Source: Jaltomata sinuosa (Eukaryota; Streptophyta; Magnoliopsida; Solanales; Solanaceae). Taken from it: a stretch of DNA of 64,000 bases. The stretch is taken from contig QJPP01000815.1 in NCBI GenBank assembly GCA_003996215.1, forward strand, positions 62,001 through 126,000, read 5' to 3'. Under the pieces are notes generated by a model. It was not told the origin of the DNA. It did not search any database and saw only the letters and a program-made list of their open reading frames with translations. Position numbers and translations under genes: made by a program. Positions 11,359 through 21,567 of this stretch are shown piece after piece. How positions within the stretch are numbered: position 1 is the first letter of the stretch; the number at the start of each line of letters is the position of its first letter.

Positions 11359-11938
11359 ATCTCACTATCTCCTTGACGTAAATCTTTGCCAACTACTGGA
11401 AATTGTAATTCACCCTGATCGAAATGAAATGAACTAACTTGGTCAGCCTCTCCACGATCAACTAAATAGAGTCATACTTTCCCAAGGTCTTAGAAAGACC
11501 CACCACAAAGTCCATGGCTATCCTTTCCCACTGCCACTCCAGAATTGGGCATCCTATAAATCAATCCTGAAGGCCTTCGATGCTCATATTTCACCTACTA
11601 ATAATTTTGACACTTAGACACATATTCAACTATGTCCTCTTTATCCTAGGCCACCAATAAAGTCGCCTAAACTCTCGATACATTTTGGTTATTCCCGGAT
11701 GAATCAAGTTCTGCGAACCATGAGCTTCTATCAACACATTATGTATCAACTCATCAACACAAGGGATGCAAATTTTCCCTCTAAAGCATAACACCTCACC
11801 AGCGTCTATATGGCATCCCGGGCCACCCCAGACACCACCTTGTTCCAAAGCTTGTTCAATTGTCATCCTTAAACTATTTGGTTTTGATTTCCTCCAGAAA
11901 TGTTGGCTTAACCTCAATTTTGGCCAACACTCCACCAT
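11359..11938 (-). pseudogene. pol: Element D integrase, truncated
   Basis: Integrase would join element cDNA to chromosomal DNA. The N-terminal part (11938-11630) shows the zinc-binding histidine region (EAHGSQNLIHPGITKMY, then LYWWPRIKR). The catalytic core starts near 11510 (MDFVVGLSKTLGKYDS, with ERLTKLVHF where relatives have DRMTKSAHF, so the first catalytic Asp is Glu). It contains two in-frame stops and ends after VKEIV at about 11360. The second Asp, the catalytic Glu and everything downstream are absent, so this copy could not act. Confidence 0.87.
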
Positions 11939-11948
11939 TTTCTGAAAT

Positions 11949-12590
11949 TCATAACTGCATGTTCTTGGATTCTAGAGTCTGAGTCTCTCTAGCAAAGAGT
12001 CTCTTGGACACCTTCAAATAAGCCAAACTGCCCATGCTAACCACTTTCCGACTCAATGTGTCTTCCACCACATTGGACTTACCCAGATGATACAAGATGG
12101 TCACATCATAATCTTTCAATAACTCCATCCACCTCTTTTGTTTCAAATTTAAATCCTTCTTTGTAAACACATGTTGTAGGTTGCGAGGGTTTGTGAACAC
12201 TTCACACTTGACACCATAGAGGTAGTATCTCCAGATCGTAATTGCAAACACCATTGTTGCCAACTCCAAGTAATGGATTGGGTAATTCATCTCATGGGGT
12301 CTTTAATTGCCTTAATGCATAAGCTATGCCATTTCTATCCTTCATCAACACAACACCCAAACTCGAATGTGAAGCATCACAAAACACAATGAATTTCTTA
12401 CTTTCAACCGGCAATGATAGGATGGGAGCTGTAGTTAGAAGTGTCTTGAGCTTTTGGAAACTCTCCTCAGACTTGTCAAACCAAACAAAAGGTACCTCCT
12501 TCTGAGTCAACCTTGTCAAATGAGTAACAACTTGTCAAACCAAACAAAAGGTACCTCTTTCTGAGTCAACCTTGTCAAATGAGTAGCAAT
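11949..12590 (-). pseudogene. pol: Element D RNase H region with a 59-bp duplication
   Basis: Readable blocks are PFVWFDKSEESFQKLKTLL and FIVFCDASHSSLGVVL (12519-12292), then ELATMVFAITIWRYYLYGVK and RWMELLKDYDVTILYHLGKS (12290-11949). They correspond to the RNase H-like domain that follows gypsy RT. A tandem duplication with a period of 59 bp (12471-12588) repeats the region encoding LTQKEVPFVWFDKS; because 59 is not a multiple of 3 it breaks the frame. Confidence 0.88.
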
Positions 12591-13222
12591 GTAAGCAAAG
12601 TTCTTGATGAACCTGCAATAATAGCCTGCAAGACCTAAAAAACTCCTAACCTCAGTCACAGAGCTAGGTTGGACCCAACTCTTAACTGCCTCAATCTTTT
12701 ATGGATCCACCATCATCCCTTTTTCATAAACCACGTGCTTTAAGAAAGCAATCGAAGTCTACTAAAATTCAACTTTGAAAACTTGGCATACAATGTTTTG
12801 TGACTCAGAATCCCCAAAACAATGCAAAAATGCTCTGCATGATCCTCTTTACTCTTGGAATAAATCAAAATGTCATCTATAAATACGATCACAAAGGAAA
12901 TAAAAAATGACTTAAAGACGTTATTCATTAAACTCATAAATGTTGCCGGCACATTGTTCAACCCAAATAACATTACTAGGAACTCATAATGCCCATACCA
13001 AGTGTCGAAAGCCATTTTAGGTATATCCTCAAGCCTAATATTCAGCTGGTGATACCCTGATCTCGATTAAATCATAGAAAACACCAAAGCACCCTGCAAA
13101 TGGTCAAAAAGGTCATCTATGCGAGGTAGAGAATACTTATTTCAGATGGTAACCTTGTTCAGTTACCTGTAGTCTATATACTTCCTTATACTACCATCCT
13201 TCTTTTTCACAAACAAGATCAG
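12591..13222 (-). pseudogene. pol: Element D reverse transcriptase, C-terminal two thirds
   Basis: After the LTR G insertion, RT resumes with LFVKKKDGSIRKYIDYR (13215-13165), continues through a stop-containing stretch and becomes open at 13015-12740. That stretch holds WYGHYEFLVMLFGL and the catalytic box FVIVFIDDILIYSK (about 12885-12845). Both aspartates of the box are present, unlike in copies B and E. Upstream and downstream stops still make the gene non-functional. Confidence 0.9.
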
Positions 13223-13227
13223 AGAAC

Positions 13228-14556
13228 TGATATGTTGGTATTCTACCTACTTATTTAGCTTTTAATCTTATAATTTTGCTAGTTTAAAGTGGATAAATAC
13301 TAAAATTAACATGTATTACTTCTATTTTGCATGTTTCTATATTTTGGAAGTGTTCGGGAAGAATTCAGATGAAAACAAATATAAAGGGAGCCACTCGGAG
13401 AAATATGGAACTGACAGCTAAATTTACCTGTGCGAACACAGCAGACCCTTCGCGTCCACGAATGTCATTTAAACAGAAGCCCACGAATGCGGTAGACAAC
13501 CCACATATGCAAAGGTTAACCAGGCAGAAGATGCTTTGTGAATGTGGCGGACCTTACGCGTAGCAAAGAACGAAATGTCAGCTGTGGGACAAAATTCAAA
13601 ATGCCCATTTTTGGAAACCGCAATCCATATAAAACACTTCTCATCCATGTTGGAAGCCATCTTTGGCAAATTTCACAACCCTTGACAAGCTTGGAGAGCA
13701 AGTTCATCAACCAACATCATAGAAGTGAAGATTTGGATGCTCTTTATTGTAAAAATCTTTAGTTTCGATTCTTCAACTCTTGTTCTTAATTGCTAATTTA
13801 TAGGTGTGATTATTTCATTGAGATTTGAGTTTTGTATTAGAGCTAATACTAAATTTGGGTATTTAATTCTTATCTTTTGCTTTCTCTTGATTAATTATGT
13901 GGGTCTATTGAATCTTCTATGCTTGAATCTTATAGTTGATGGTTGAAAACATTGACTTAGCATACTAATTGTGTTATTGCTTGAAAGAGGATTTCCTTAA
14001 TTTGGGAAGGTTTAATAGTGGGGATTTGGAGTTTCCACTCTAGATCAAGGCTAGTGATAGTTTGGTTGCCAGAAATTCCCATCTAAGAGTTGGGGTTAGA
14101 AATAGCCCAACTTACCCAAGTTAATTTGTTGGTTATTTCTCACTCGTGGTGATTCGAGAGAACCCATGAGGATAGTTGTTTGATTGTTTGAAAGACGGTT
14201 GAGTACACTTTTAACCAAGACAACCTATGTGTTAATTGGGTGCAAGTCTTGTGAGTTGAATTCACATTTCAATTCTCCATTGTTGTCCTTGCTTGGTGAA
14301 AGCAAGGTGAAAGCCATTGATCAAATCTATCTTTTTATTTGATTTTCATTTATATTTTTTTTAGTTTAAACCCCCCCATTATTATCTTTTATTTTTGCTC
14401 TTTGACTTTCAATAAGTTACTTTTATTCTTTATTAGCTCAATCACAATTACTTTGTTCTCTGTGGGATCGACCTCGACTCCCATCGGGAATATAAATGTG
14501 TTTTTCTTAACGATTGATGATGCCTCCATCTTGGAGAGTATGTTTAAGTGTTATCA
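13228..14556. mobile_element. Solo LTR G (unrelated family) inserted in element D RT
   Basis: A 1,329-bp segment interrupts RT exactly between the codons for HPSALPWG and LFVKKK. Its ends, TGATATG and GTTATCA, have TG...CA termini with inverted TGATA/TATCA. The flanks AGAAC (13223-13227) and AACAC (14557-14561) each differ by one base from AGCAC, expected from the uninterrupted RT, so they look like a decayed 5-bp target duplication. A TATA-like ATATAAAAC lies near 13627. The sequence CTGTGGGATCGACC (14460-14473) resembles the 3' part of other plant LTRs I know. There are no coding domains; ORFs here are chance. Confidence 0.75.
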
Positions 14557-14561
14557 AACAC

Positions 14562-14999
14562 CCCAAGGTAAAGCACTGGGATGAATAAATTCCTTATCTA
14601 GAAGTTTCTGAAGCTCAGTCTTAAGTTCCATTAACTCTGCCAGAGCCATACAATAAGGAGGAATAGAGATTGGGCGAGTGACCGACTCCAAATCTGTACA
14701 AAAGTCAATTTTCCTATCCGAAGGCATGCCAGGCAAATCTGCCAAAAATACCTCCTAAATTCAGAAACCACTGGGACGGATTCAATAGAAGAAGACTCTG
14801 CAATAACATCTTGAAAGTAAGCCAAGAAGGCTGAACAACCTTTCCCCACTAGCATCCTAGCCCGAACATAGGATATAATCTTCGCCGGCTTAGGCTTGTA
14901 TATACCTTCCCATTCTAGTCTATCCCTACCCGGAATCTCTAGTGTTACTATCTTATAATTACAGTTTAAAATAGCATGATACGGAGACAACCAAGTCAT
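14562..14999 (-). pseudogene. pol: Element D protease-RT linker and RT N-terminus
   Basis: It reads MTWLSPYHAILN, then RLEWEGIYKPKPAKI and GKGCSAFLAYF, then in another frame LPGMPSDRKIDFCTDLE and LQKLLDKEFIHPSALPWG. This matches the same region of B (7340 on) and E (35700 on). A frameshift lies near 14750. It ends where LTR G begins. Confidence 0.88.
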
Positions 15000-15310
15000 A
15001 CCTAAAATAACATCAAACCCAACATATCAAGAATAACCAAATCTACCCAATTTTGAAAACCCACAAATACCACAGAGCAAGAACGATACACATAGGTCAC
15101 TACCACAGACTCTCCAACTGGGGTAGAAACATGAATTGGGAAATCAAGAACATCACAAATCAATTTCAGAACCAAGGAAAATTTAACAGATACATATGAA
15201 TATCTGGAACCTAGATCAAACAAAATAGAAGCCATCCGGTCATAGGCTAGAATTGTACCTATTATCACAACATCTGACACCTCAGCCTAAGACTTCCCCA
15301 AAAAGGAATA
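15000..15310 (-). pseudogene. pol: Element D aspartic protease region
   Basis: The block SILFDLGSRYSYVSVKF (about 15228-15178) corresponds to the retropepsin-like active site, with the catalytic Asp kept. It continues with HVSTPVGESVVVTYVYRSC. The domain is short, as usual for this clade, and lies directly upstream of the RT linker. It would process the gag-pol polyprotein. Confidence 0.85.
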
Positions 15311-16758
15311 ACAATAGGCTCTATCATCAATTTGGGCAACGTATCTAGTTCGCTGCACCACTCCCCTTCCCTTATTACCATTCCCTCTGTTTCCACGGCT
15401 TCCCTAAAAATTCCTTCGGCCACCCTACGGGCGCCCCTACTATGGCCATCTCCAACTGTTGGAACTACAGCCTTAGTTTGCTACTGCACCACATTTCCTG
15501 CCTATCTAAAAGGGAATTACCTCTTAAAATGACTCGTATCACCACAATGAAAGCATCCCCGATCAAAAGAGGGTCTGCTGGCATAAGAGTAAGAAGCCCC
15601 ATGTCCTCTAGGAGCTGAAAACTACTGATTCGCCCCTGAACGACCACATGCAAAAGCTGACAGGGCCTACTTAATAGGGTGAGCTGAATAGACCTTCTGA
15701 CTGGGACCCCTGGAGTAAGAACCACTTAAGTTACCCTCATTCTAGGATTTCTTAGATAATACTTTAGCCTGCCCAACCTGCCTGACCCCCACCAGTTTCT
15801 TTACATAGTCAGTCACTTCATTAAAACTCTTTATGGCAAAAGTTATATAAACAGAAAGAACATGTAACTCGGTGTTCAGACCCTTAACATACAAACAAAT
15901 CCTTTCCTCCTCAATGCCCAATAGTTGGGTAGCATAATGAAACAAGGCATGAACCTTAGTCTCATAAGATGAAACAGACATATTTCCCTGCTCAAGGTCC
16001 AGAAACTCATCCTTCTTGTGATCCCTCATAGTGAGAGGCACATATTTCTCCAAAACAGAGCATGAAACTGATCCTAAGTCACTAAAGGCAAGGTTGAAGA
16101 TTGACACTCTAGATGAGCCCTCCACCACTGCTTGGCATCACCCTGTAGCTAAAAAGTAACAAATACCACCCAATGCTGTTGTACAATACCCAACTTATGC
16201 AACCTTTCATAGCAATCTAGAATAAACTCAAAGGAATCCTTTTTCTCTGTACCATGAAATGATGGAGATTTCAACTTCATGAACTTGGTCAACAACTCAT
16301 GCTCGGTACCGATTATAACAAGGCCTAGCACCGGTTGAAATAATACATCAATACTCGATCCTTCATCCATCCTAGGAGCTATGGAACAATTGGATGTGCA
16401 CCTAAAACCTGATCTGATGGCATAGTAGGGGTGTTTGTAGTACCTGCCATCCCGCTCAAAAATGTCAACACCTGCTAAATTACCTCGAACGACATAGGGG
16501 GAAGACCTGCACCTCTTACCAGTGTTGCTTCATCCTATTTCGCTCCTTCCTTATTCATAACCTCAACCTCCAAACCAATAGGATCCTGGGGTGGGGGAGG
16601 GGTCGCTGCCCTTGCTCAGCCGCTGCTTGAGCTCCACCCTTGGCAGGACTTGCTCTTCCTCTGCCCCTGCCCCTGCCCCTGCCCCTTCCTATCCCTTTAG
16701 TCACCAGTCCCGCTGCTGGATATGCTGCCCTTGCCCTATTTCTTCTGGTGGTAACCAT
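15311..16758 (-). pseudogene. gag: Element D gag with zinc knuckle, decayed
   Basis: The start is the ATG at 16758 (MVTTRRNRARAA), followed by a Gly-Arg repeat (about 16700-16650) and a frameshift near 16570. Capsid blocks are FEFILDCYERLHKLG (16250-16205) and EKYVPLTMRDHKKDEF with MSVSSYETK and LNTELHVLSVY (16128-15742). A TAG after VFVTF (16146-16148) lies at the same codon as the first capsid stop in element B. The zinc knuckle near 15560-15520 reads CFHCGDTSHFKR with a stop and Phe in place of the last Cys. The GR tract is GC-rich and gives long chance ORFs on the opposite strand (16591-16861). Confidence 0.9.
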
Positions 16759-16943
16759 CTGCGAACAAAGAATAAAGAAAGTTAGATACCGATTTGGAGC
16801 GCTAGATACCAATTGGAATCAAGTTATAGCACAAAGGAAGGAAGAAGAGATAGTTTACTAAAGTCATGTAGCCTCTTGAAGAAAATTACAGACGTCTCTA
16901 TACTATTCTGAAAGACTCTACTAGACCTATTTCAATTAACCTA

Positions 16944-16957
16944 GGACTCTGATACCA
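16944..16957 (-). other. Element D primer-binding site
   Basis: On the minus strand this reads TGGTATCAGAGTCC, matching the methionine-tRNA-type site, 4 bases inside the LTR end at 16962. Confidence 0.9.
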
Positions 16958-16961
16958 TCTT

Positions 16962-19153
16962 TATCATGACCTAAACCGCTGTGAGTGGCACCCACGCTAA
17001 ACCCTTGGTGAGCAAAGCAAGTAACCAAGTCTACACTTATTGAAATCTAAGAAGCTAAATCCAATTTTCATTAAATAAACTAAGGTTCACATCTAAAATG
17101 TAAATAATAAGAATCCCTATGGAAATAACCCCTAGAATCTGAAAGTCATGTACTAAAACATCTAACAAGTCTAGAATATGGGGATGCAACCCCAAAATAA
17201 AGTAGTCTAAGTCTAAACAATGGACCAGAAAGGATGGACGAATTCGTGGAAGCCCAAAAGAAGTAGTTCACCCTTAGATTCAAATAATGCTTATGTCACA
17301 GCTGAGGTCGCGCCGCAGCCACCGAAATATGCCCTGTACTCAAAAAAAGAAGAGCAAGTGCAGTATCAATACACAAAAACAATAGTGTACTAGTAGGATC
17401 ATCGGCTAACTCTAATATACGAAATATGAACACTTAACTAAAACTTAGTACAACAGGACAAAACATGTACAAACAAGTCAACAAATATAACCCAGACCCT
17501 CAGTCATCCACATGACTTACCAACTATATGAAACATGTCCAAAACCACAACAACAACAATATATGTGATGACATATGCTATTTAAGTAACCCACACCACC
17601 CAGGGTCCTAATACATCATCTATAGTGTTTAACATGAAATCTGATCTACACAAAACCAACTCGGCATTTAAACACAACCATCCATCCACTCATAGACTAA
17701 CGCAGTAATAATTACATCATAAGAAATAACTCAGTTCACTCATAGAACCAACACACAGAAACATATTCAAACATGTACCAGGCATAGTACCCGAGCCAAC
17801 CATAATAAACTCTGTACCAGTCATGGTACCTGAGCCAACCGATAAATATCCCATACCAGGTTAGTACCCAAGCCAAACAATGGATTATACCAAGCATGGT
17901 ACCCGAGCCAACCAAATATCACAGACCACATAACAATCAATCCCTATGAACATGCACCATACTTGTAAACCCAACAATTATTAAAGACAAGTTCATTTCA
18001 CTAGATCGAATACCAGATATTGGTAACATTCATTATCTTATTCCCTAACACATGAGTTGTACAGGCAACACTAATATAATGGTTAACATGAACATATGTC
18101 ATAAATGGGAAACAATCAAGCATCACCTACCTCAACTTATGCCCGAATGCTCTACTGAATCCGAGCTTTCCCTTTTTATGAAGCTTTAGCTTGTTCTTGG
18201 TCTAAAACAAACATATAAACACAAAATCAACCAAAAATGGCCTAATTATCCCCAAAATATACCTTAATCCCAATCCCCATGCCAAACCCATGATCATTCC
18301 ACCCAACCCAAGGCTTTCCCACTAATAATTCACCTAGAGATAGCGAATTACGATATTAGAACATGAATTAAGAAGTTTATACACAAAACCCAAGGTTTCC
18401 TACACCCACATTCCATATTACACTATATTTTCCATCTTAGGTCAAGACAAACCCTCGCTACTATCTGTAACTAATGTTTATAAGGTATAGAAATTGAAGT
18501 ACTAAGTTAGGGGAGTAATTTACTCACCTTTAGGAAGAAACTTGATGAAAATTTGAAGGAGAATTGCCCAAATCGCCTCTGCCCTTCCCCTAGACGTTCT
18601 TGAGAATTTATGAACATTTTTAGGGAAGTTTCTGCATTTAATATGATCTATTCTGCTATAGCAGTCCTATTCAGCTACAGTGGCACTGCCAAAGCGAAAG
18701 CCGCCCGTTATAGCAAGGTTGACCGCCTTGACTTCTGCTATAGTAGAAATTTCTCTGCTATTGCGGTCATCGCCATAGCAGCATGTCACCCGCTATAGCA
18801 GTTGACATGAAACAAAAACTTGGTATTTCTCCCAGTTTTGCCCAATTCGCAACACACCTTTGCCCTTTGACGTTTTAAACCAACCCCTTCACTTCAAGAT
18901 ACCGGGAGTTCTACTTACCCAAATTCACTTCTGAAAAGTACTACAAACTCCTTAATGTCTTAGCTAAAAGGGATCGTAGCTCAAACTTATACATTTTACC
19001 CAATCCTTTCCCGGATTTCCATAGACCTTACCTCACTCAAAATTCATTTGAGACTAGCCTAAAATGAATTTTCCAAATCCCCAACCCGGGAGTTTTTTGA
19101 CCAATTTTCTTTACACAAAAAGCTCACCCATAATGATGGAATAGGTCATTACA
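16962..19153 (-). repeat. Element D 5' LTR
   Basis: On the minus strand it begins TGTAATGACC (19153) and ends GGTCATGATA (16962, CA mutated to TA). It carries the GGTACC hairpin array (17773-17911, four units) and the CTATAG cluster (18652-18805). The region 18610-18798 shows as an ORF only because of that cluster. Confidence 0.92.
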
Positions 19154-19251
19154 GAAAATAAAAGGAAAGGGGAAAACAATGTCTAGTACATGCCCCAAAC
19201 AGGGGCAAAATCCAAAAATAGTAAATAGTGTATAATGAAAGGGGATAGGGC

Positions 19252-20560
19252 CTAGCTAGACACCTTATCACCATCAGGGGATACTAGGGTAGGGTCCTCA
19301 GCTTCAGTGTCTCTCAGGAATGAGAACTCCCACAAATCCTTTGGCTCGATCTAGGAAAGCTCCTGATCAGGGAAAACATAATTGAACATGACCTATATAG
19401 TCTTCCACATCCGTACAAGCATACGGTCTCAGGAGTGCCTCTTCCTCTTCTCCTTATTGAGCTCTTTATGGAGCACTTCATAGTCCTTGGCAGGGGGAGG
19501 TAGGGCTGCGGCTCCTATAGGGGTGCCCTCCATGAATTTCCTAACAACATCCAAGTCCTCCTCTAGGAAACTACTGGTGATCGGGGGCTGGGACTTTAAA
19601 GAAGAGGCAGGATTATCGTCATCATTATCAATGCCCTTAGCAGCTTAGTGTCTCTCTGCTTTATTTACCCTTCTCTTCTTCTTTCAATTAGAGGCAACCA
19701 CCTTCACCCAAAGAGGGTTAAAAGAGGCATCCATGTTGTTATCATCCTCGGGTACCCCAACTCGCCTGCATAGTGCAGACACTAAATAGGAAAAGAAGGG
19801 GCCGTTCTTGGTGCCTTGGTAGAAGTCCCTCCACTTTGACATAACATGTGCCCCCACATTTAGCTGAATACCCTACATAGCACAAGCTACCACTAAGGCT
19901 CGAGCAAAGTCACATCGGGAAGATTGCCCAATGGATGGATCCTCTAGGATACCAAATTCAGCCACCTCTGAGCATTGGCTTAGAAGTAAGTACTCGTGAT
20001 GACCTCATCAGTAGGATAGTAGACCTAGTCCTTTAACTCCCCTTCTACCAGTGTGTCCCATAGCCATTTCATAGCCTACTCCCAAATCTTGGCTTTGTAC
20101 ATAAAATTCAAAACATGAGGCACTCCTAGCACCTTATTAATGGTTTGGACATCCATGGGGATATCCACTCCTCAGATACATATAGTAGGGTTGGGGTCAT
20201 CCCAACACACTGTATGAAGTATGGCATAGAACTCCCTCACCCAGCTCAACCACCAGAAAAAGGGAGCCTTTACCAATGGACCCCAGTTGAACTCCATAAA
20301 TCAATTAAAGAAGTCCTTGTCTTTCTCCTCCACCCTTCTCATGCAAAAAACCCTCTAATAGCAAGGACCAGTCCTCTGGTAGTCCCAAAATCTCTCCCGA
20401 CTAGCATCATCGGGGAACCTCTTGTAAAGTGGAATATGTTCTTGGTTGGCATCTATCGGGTTGTTGAATTTTTAGGTTTAACAAATGCTTGGATTAGAAC
20501 TCGTAAGATACAAGGAAAAATTAAATTAAAAAAAAATCCAATTTTTGACCCTGTCTAGGA
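19252..20560 (-). pseudogene. Putative plant transposon protein-like ORF, antisense within element C
   Basis: Read on the minus strand, this shows several blocks of a family I recognise as 'putative plant transposon protein' (Pfam Transposase_32-like). Early blocks are RFPDDASRERFWDYQR, then APFFWWLSWVREFYA, then VDIPMDVQTINKVLGVPH. A second set in another frame reads LNVGAHVMSKWRDFYQ, FFSYLVSALCRRVGVPED and FNPLWVKVVASN. An acidic/lysine tail then leads to a stop at 19252-19254. At least two frameshifts and several stops break it. It lies antisense to the element that carries it, with a tract upstream (20561-21250) that could be its old 5' region. Biochemical function is unknown even for intact members. 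Confidence 0.65.
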
Positions 20561-21567
20561 GGCTACTGCCTGCAGCCTCCCGCTATAGTGGGAATTTCTC
20601 CTCTATGGCGGCATCTCTATAGCGGCCTTGCTCTGCTATAGTAGCCTTCATCGTTGTAGATTTTCAAGAGGTGCAATAATGGCGCCCCTTGAACTAAAAT
20701 TCTGTTTTTAATATTCCATGTCCAGATCAGTATTACCAAAGTACCCTACTACTATTCCATGTAAATATTTAGGCATTATAACTCCTAAAAATTACCTAAA
20801 ACAAGAATAACCCTCCATATTACCTACTATTTTGAAGCTATTTTTGGCCATGAACCCTGAAATTCTTACGCCCAGAACACTCTGGGAGAATTATAAATGT
20901 AACCGAAGCATCCATGTTTCATAATTTCACAAAATCAAATCCAAAATTCAAAAATCCAAAGTCCAACTCAATATCTATTCTATTCACCAAATTCAAGTAT
21001 GAAATGATCAATATTCGTGCGATGAAGTAGGGAAAATAAGGGGTTACAATTATTACCTTATTTACAACATTGGGAGCAAAGCGATCAGGAGGGGAAAGTG
21101 GTATTTTCAGGTGAAATAGGGGAAGAACGAGAGAGAAACCCATTTATCACCATATAAATTGTTTTCACACGCTATAGCGGGAGGTTGGCCACTATAGTGG
21201 TGCCGCTATAACAAAATTAATCTTGCTATAGCAGGGTCCAGACCGCTGAGTGAAGAAAGTTTCTATTGTTTGTTTCATTTAATCTTTTCGACTCATTATA
21301 TTAGTGAGGCCCCCGGTTACTTGGGCACTCGGGAGGGGTTACTCTTATTTGTTTCGTGCAACTCGAGAAAAGGGATCCCTTGACTGAGCAATATCGAATT
21401 AACTTTTGGTTAGTTGGGTACACCTAGGGAGATGGAAGTTTTGATGGTTCATGTAAGGCTATAATTACGCTGTCAAGGTAGAGTGATAGGATTCTAGGGT
21501 TGGCTCCTTCTTTTCTTTATGCCTTAGAAATCATTCGAGGATAAATAATGGGTAAATTGGTATCTTT
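20561..21567. other. Element C internal right part and 3' tail
   Basis: There are two CTATAG palindrome clusters (20579-20650 and 21166-21245) flanking AT-rich DNA with one weak 74-codon minus ORF (20919-21143) of no recognisable family. The last 50 bases (AAATCATTCGAGGATAAATAATGGGTAAATTGG) resemble the purine-rich sequence before the 3' LTRs of B (25850-25888) and E (38880-38915), so they probably served as polypurine tract. Confidence 0.55.

Larger units (their letters stand above)
11359..19153 (-). mobile_element. Element D: truncated Ty3/gypsy (Tekay/Del-like), minus strand, nested in C
   Basis: On the minus strand the order is 5' LTR (19153 to 16962), primer-binding site, gag, protease, RT, RNase H and integrase. 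The sequence ends abruptly in the middle of integrase at about 11359. The rest of integrase, any chromodomain and the 3' LTR are missing, so no target duplication can be checked. RT is interrupted by solo LTR G (13228-14556). Confidence 0.88.
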
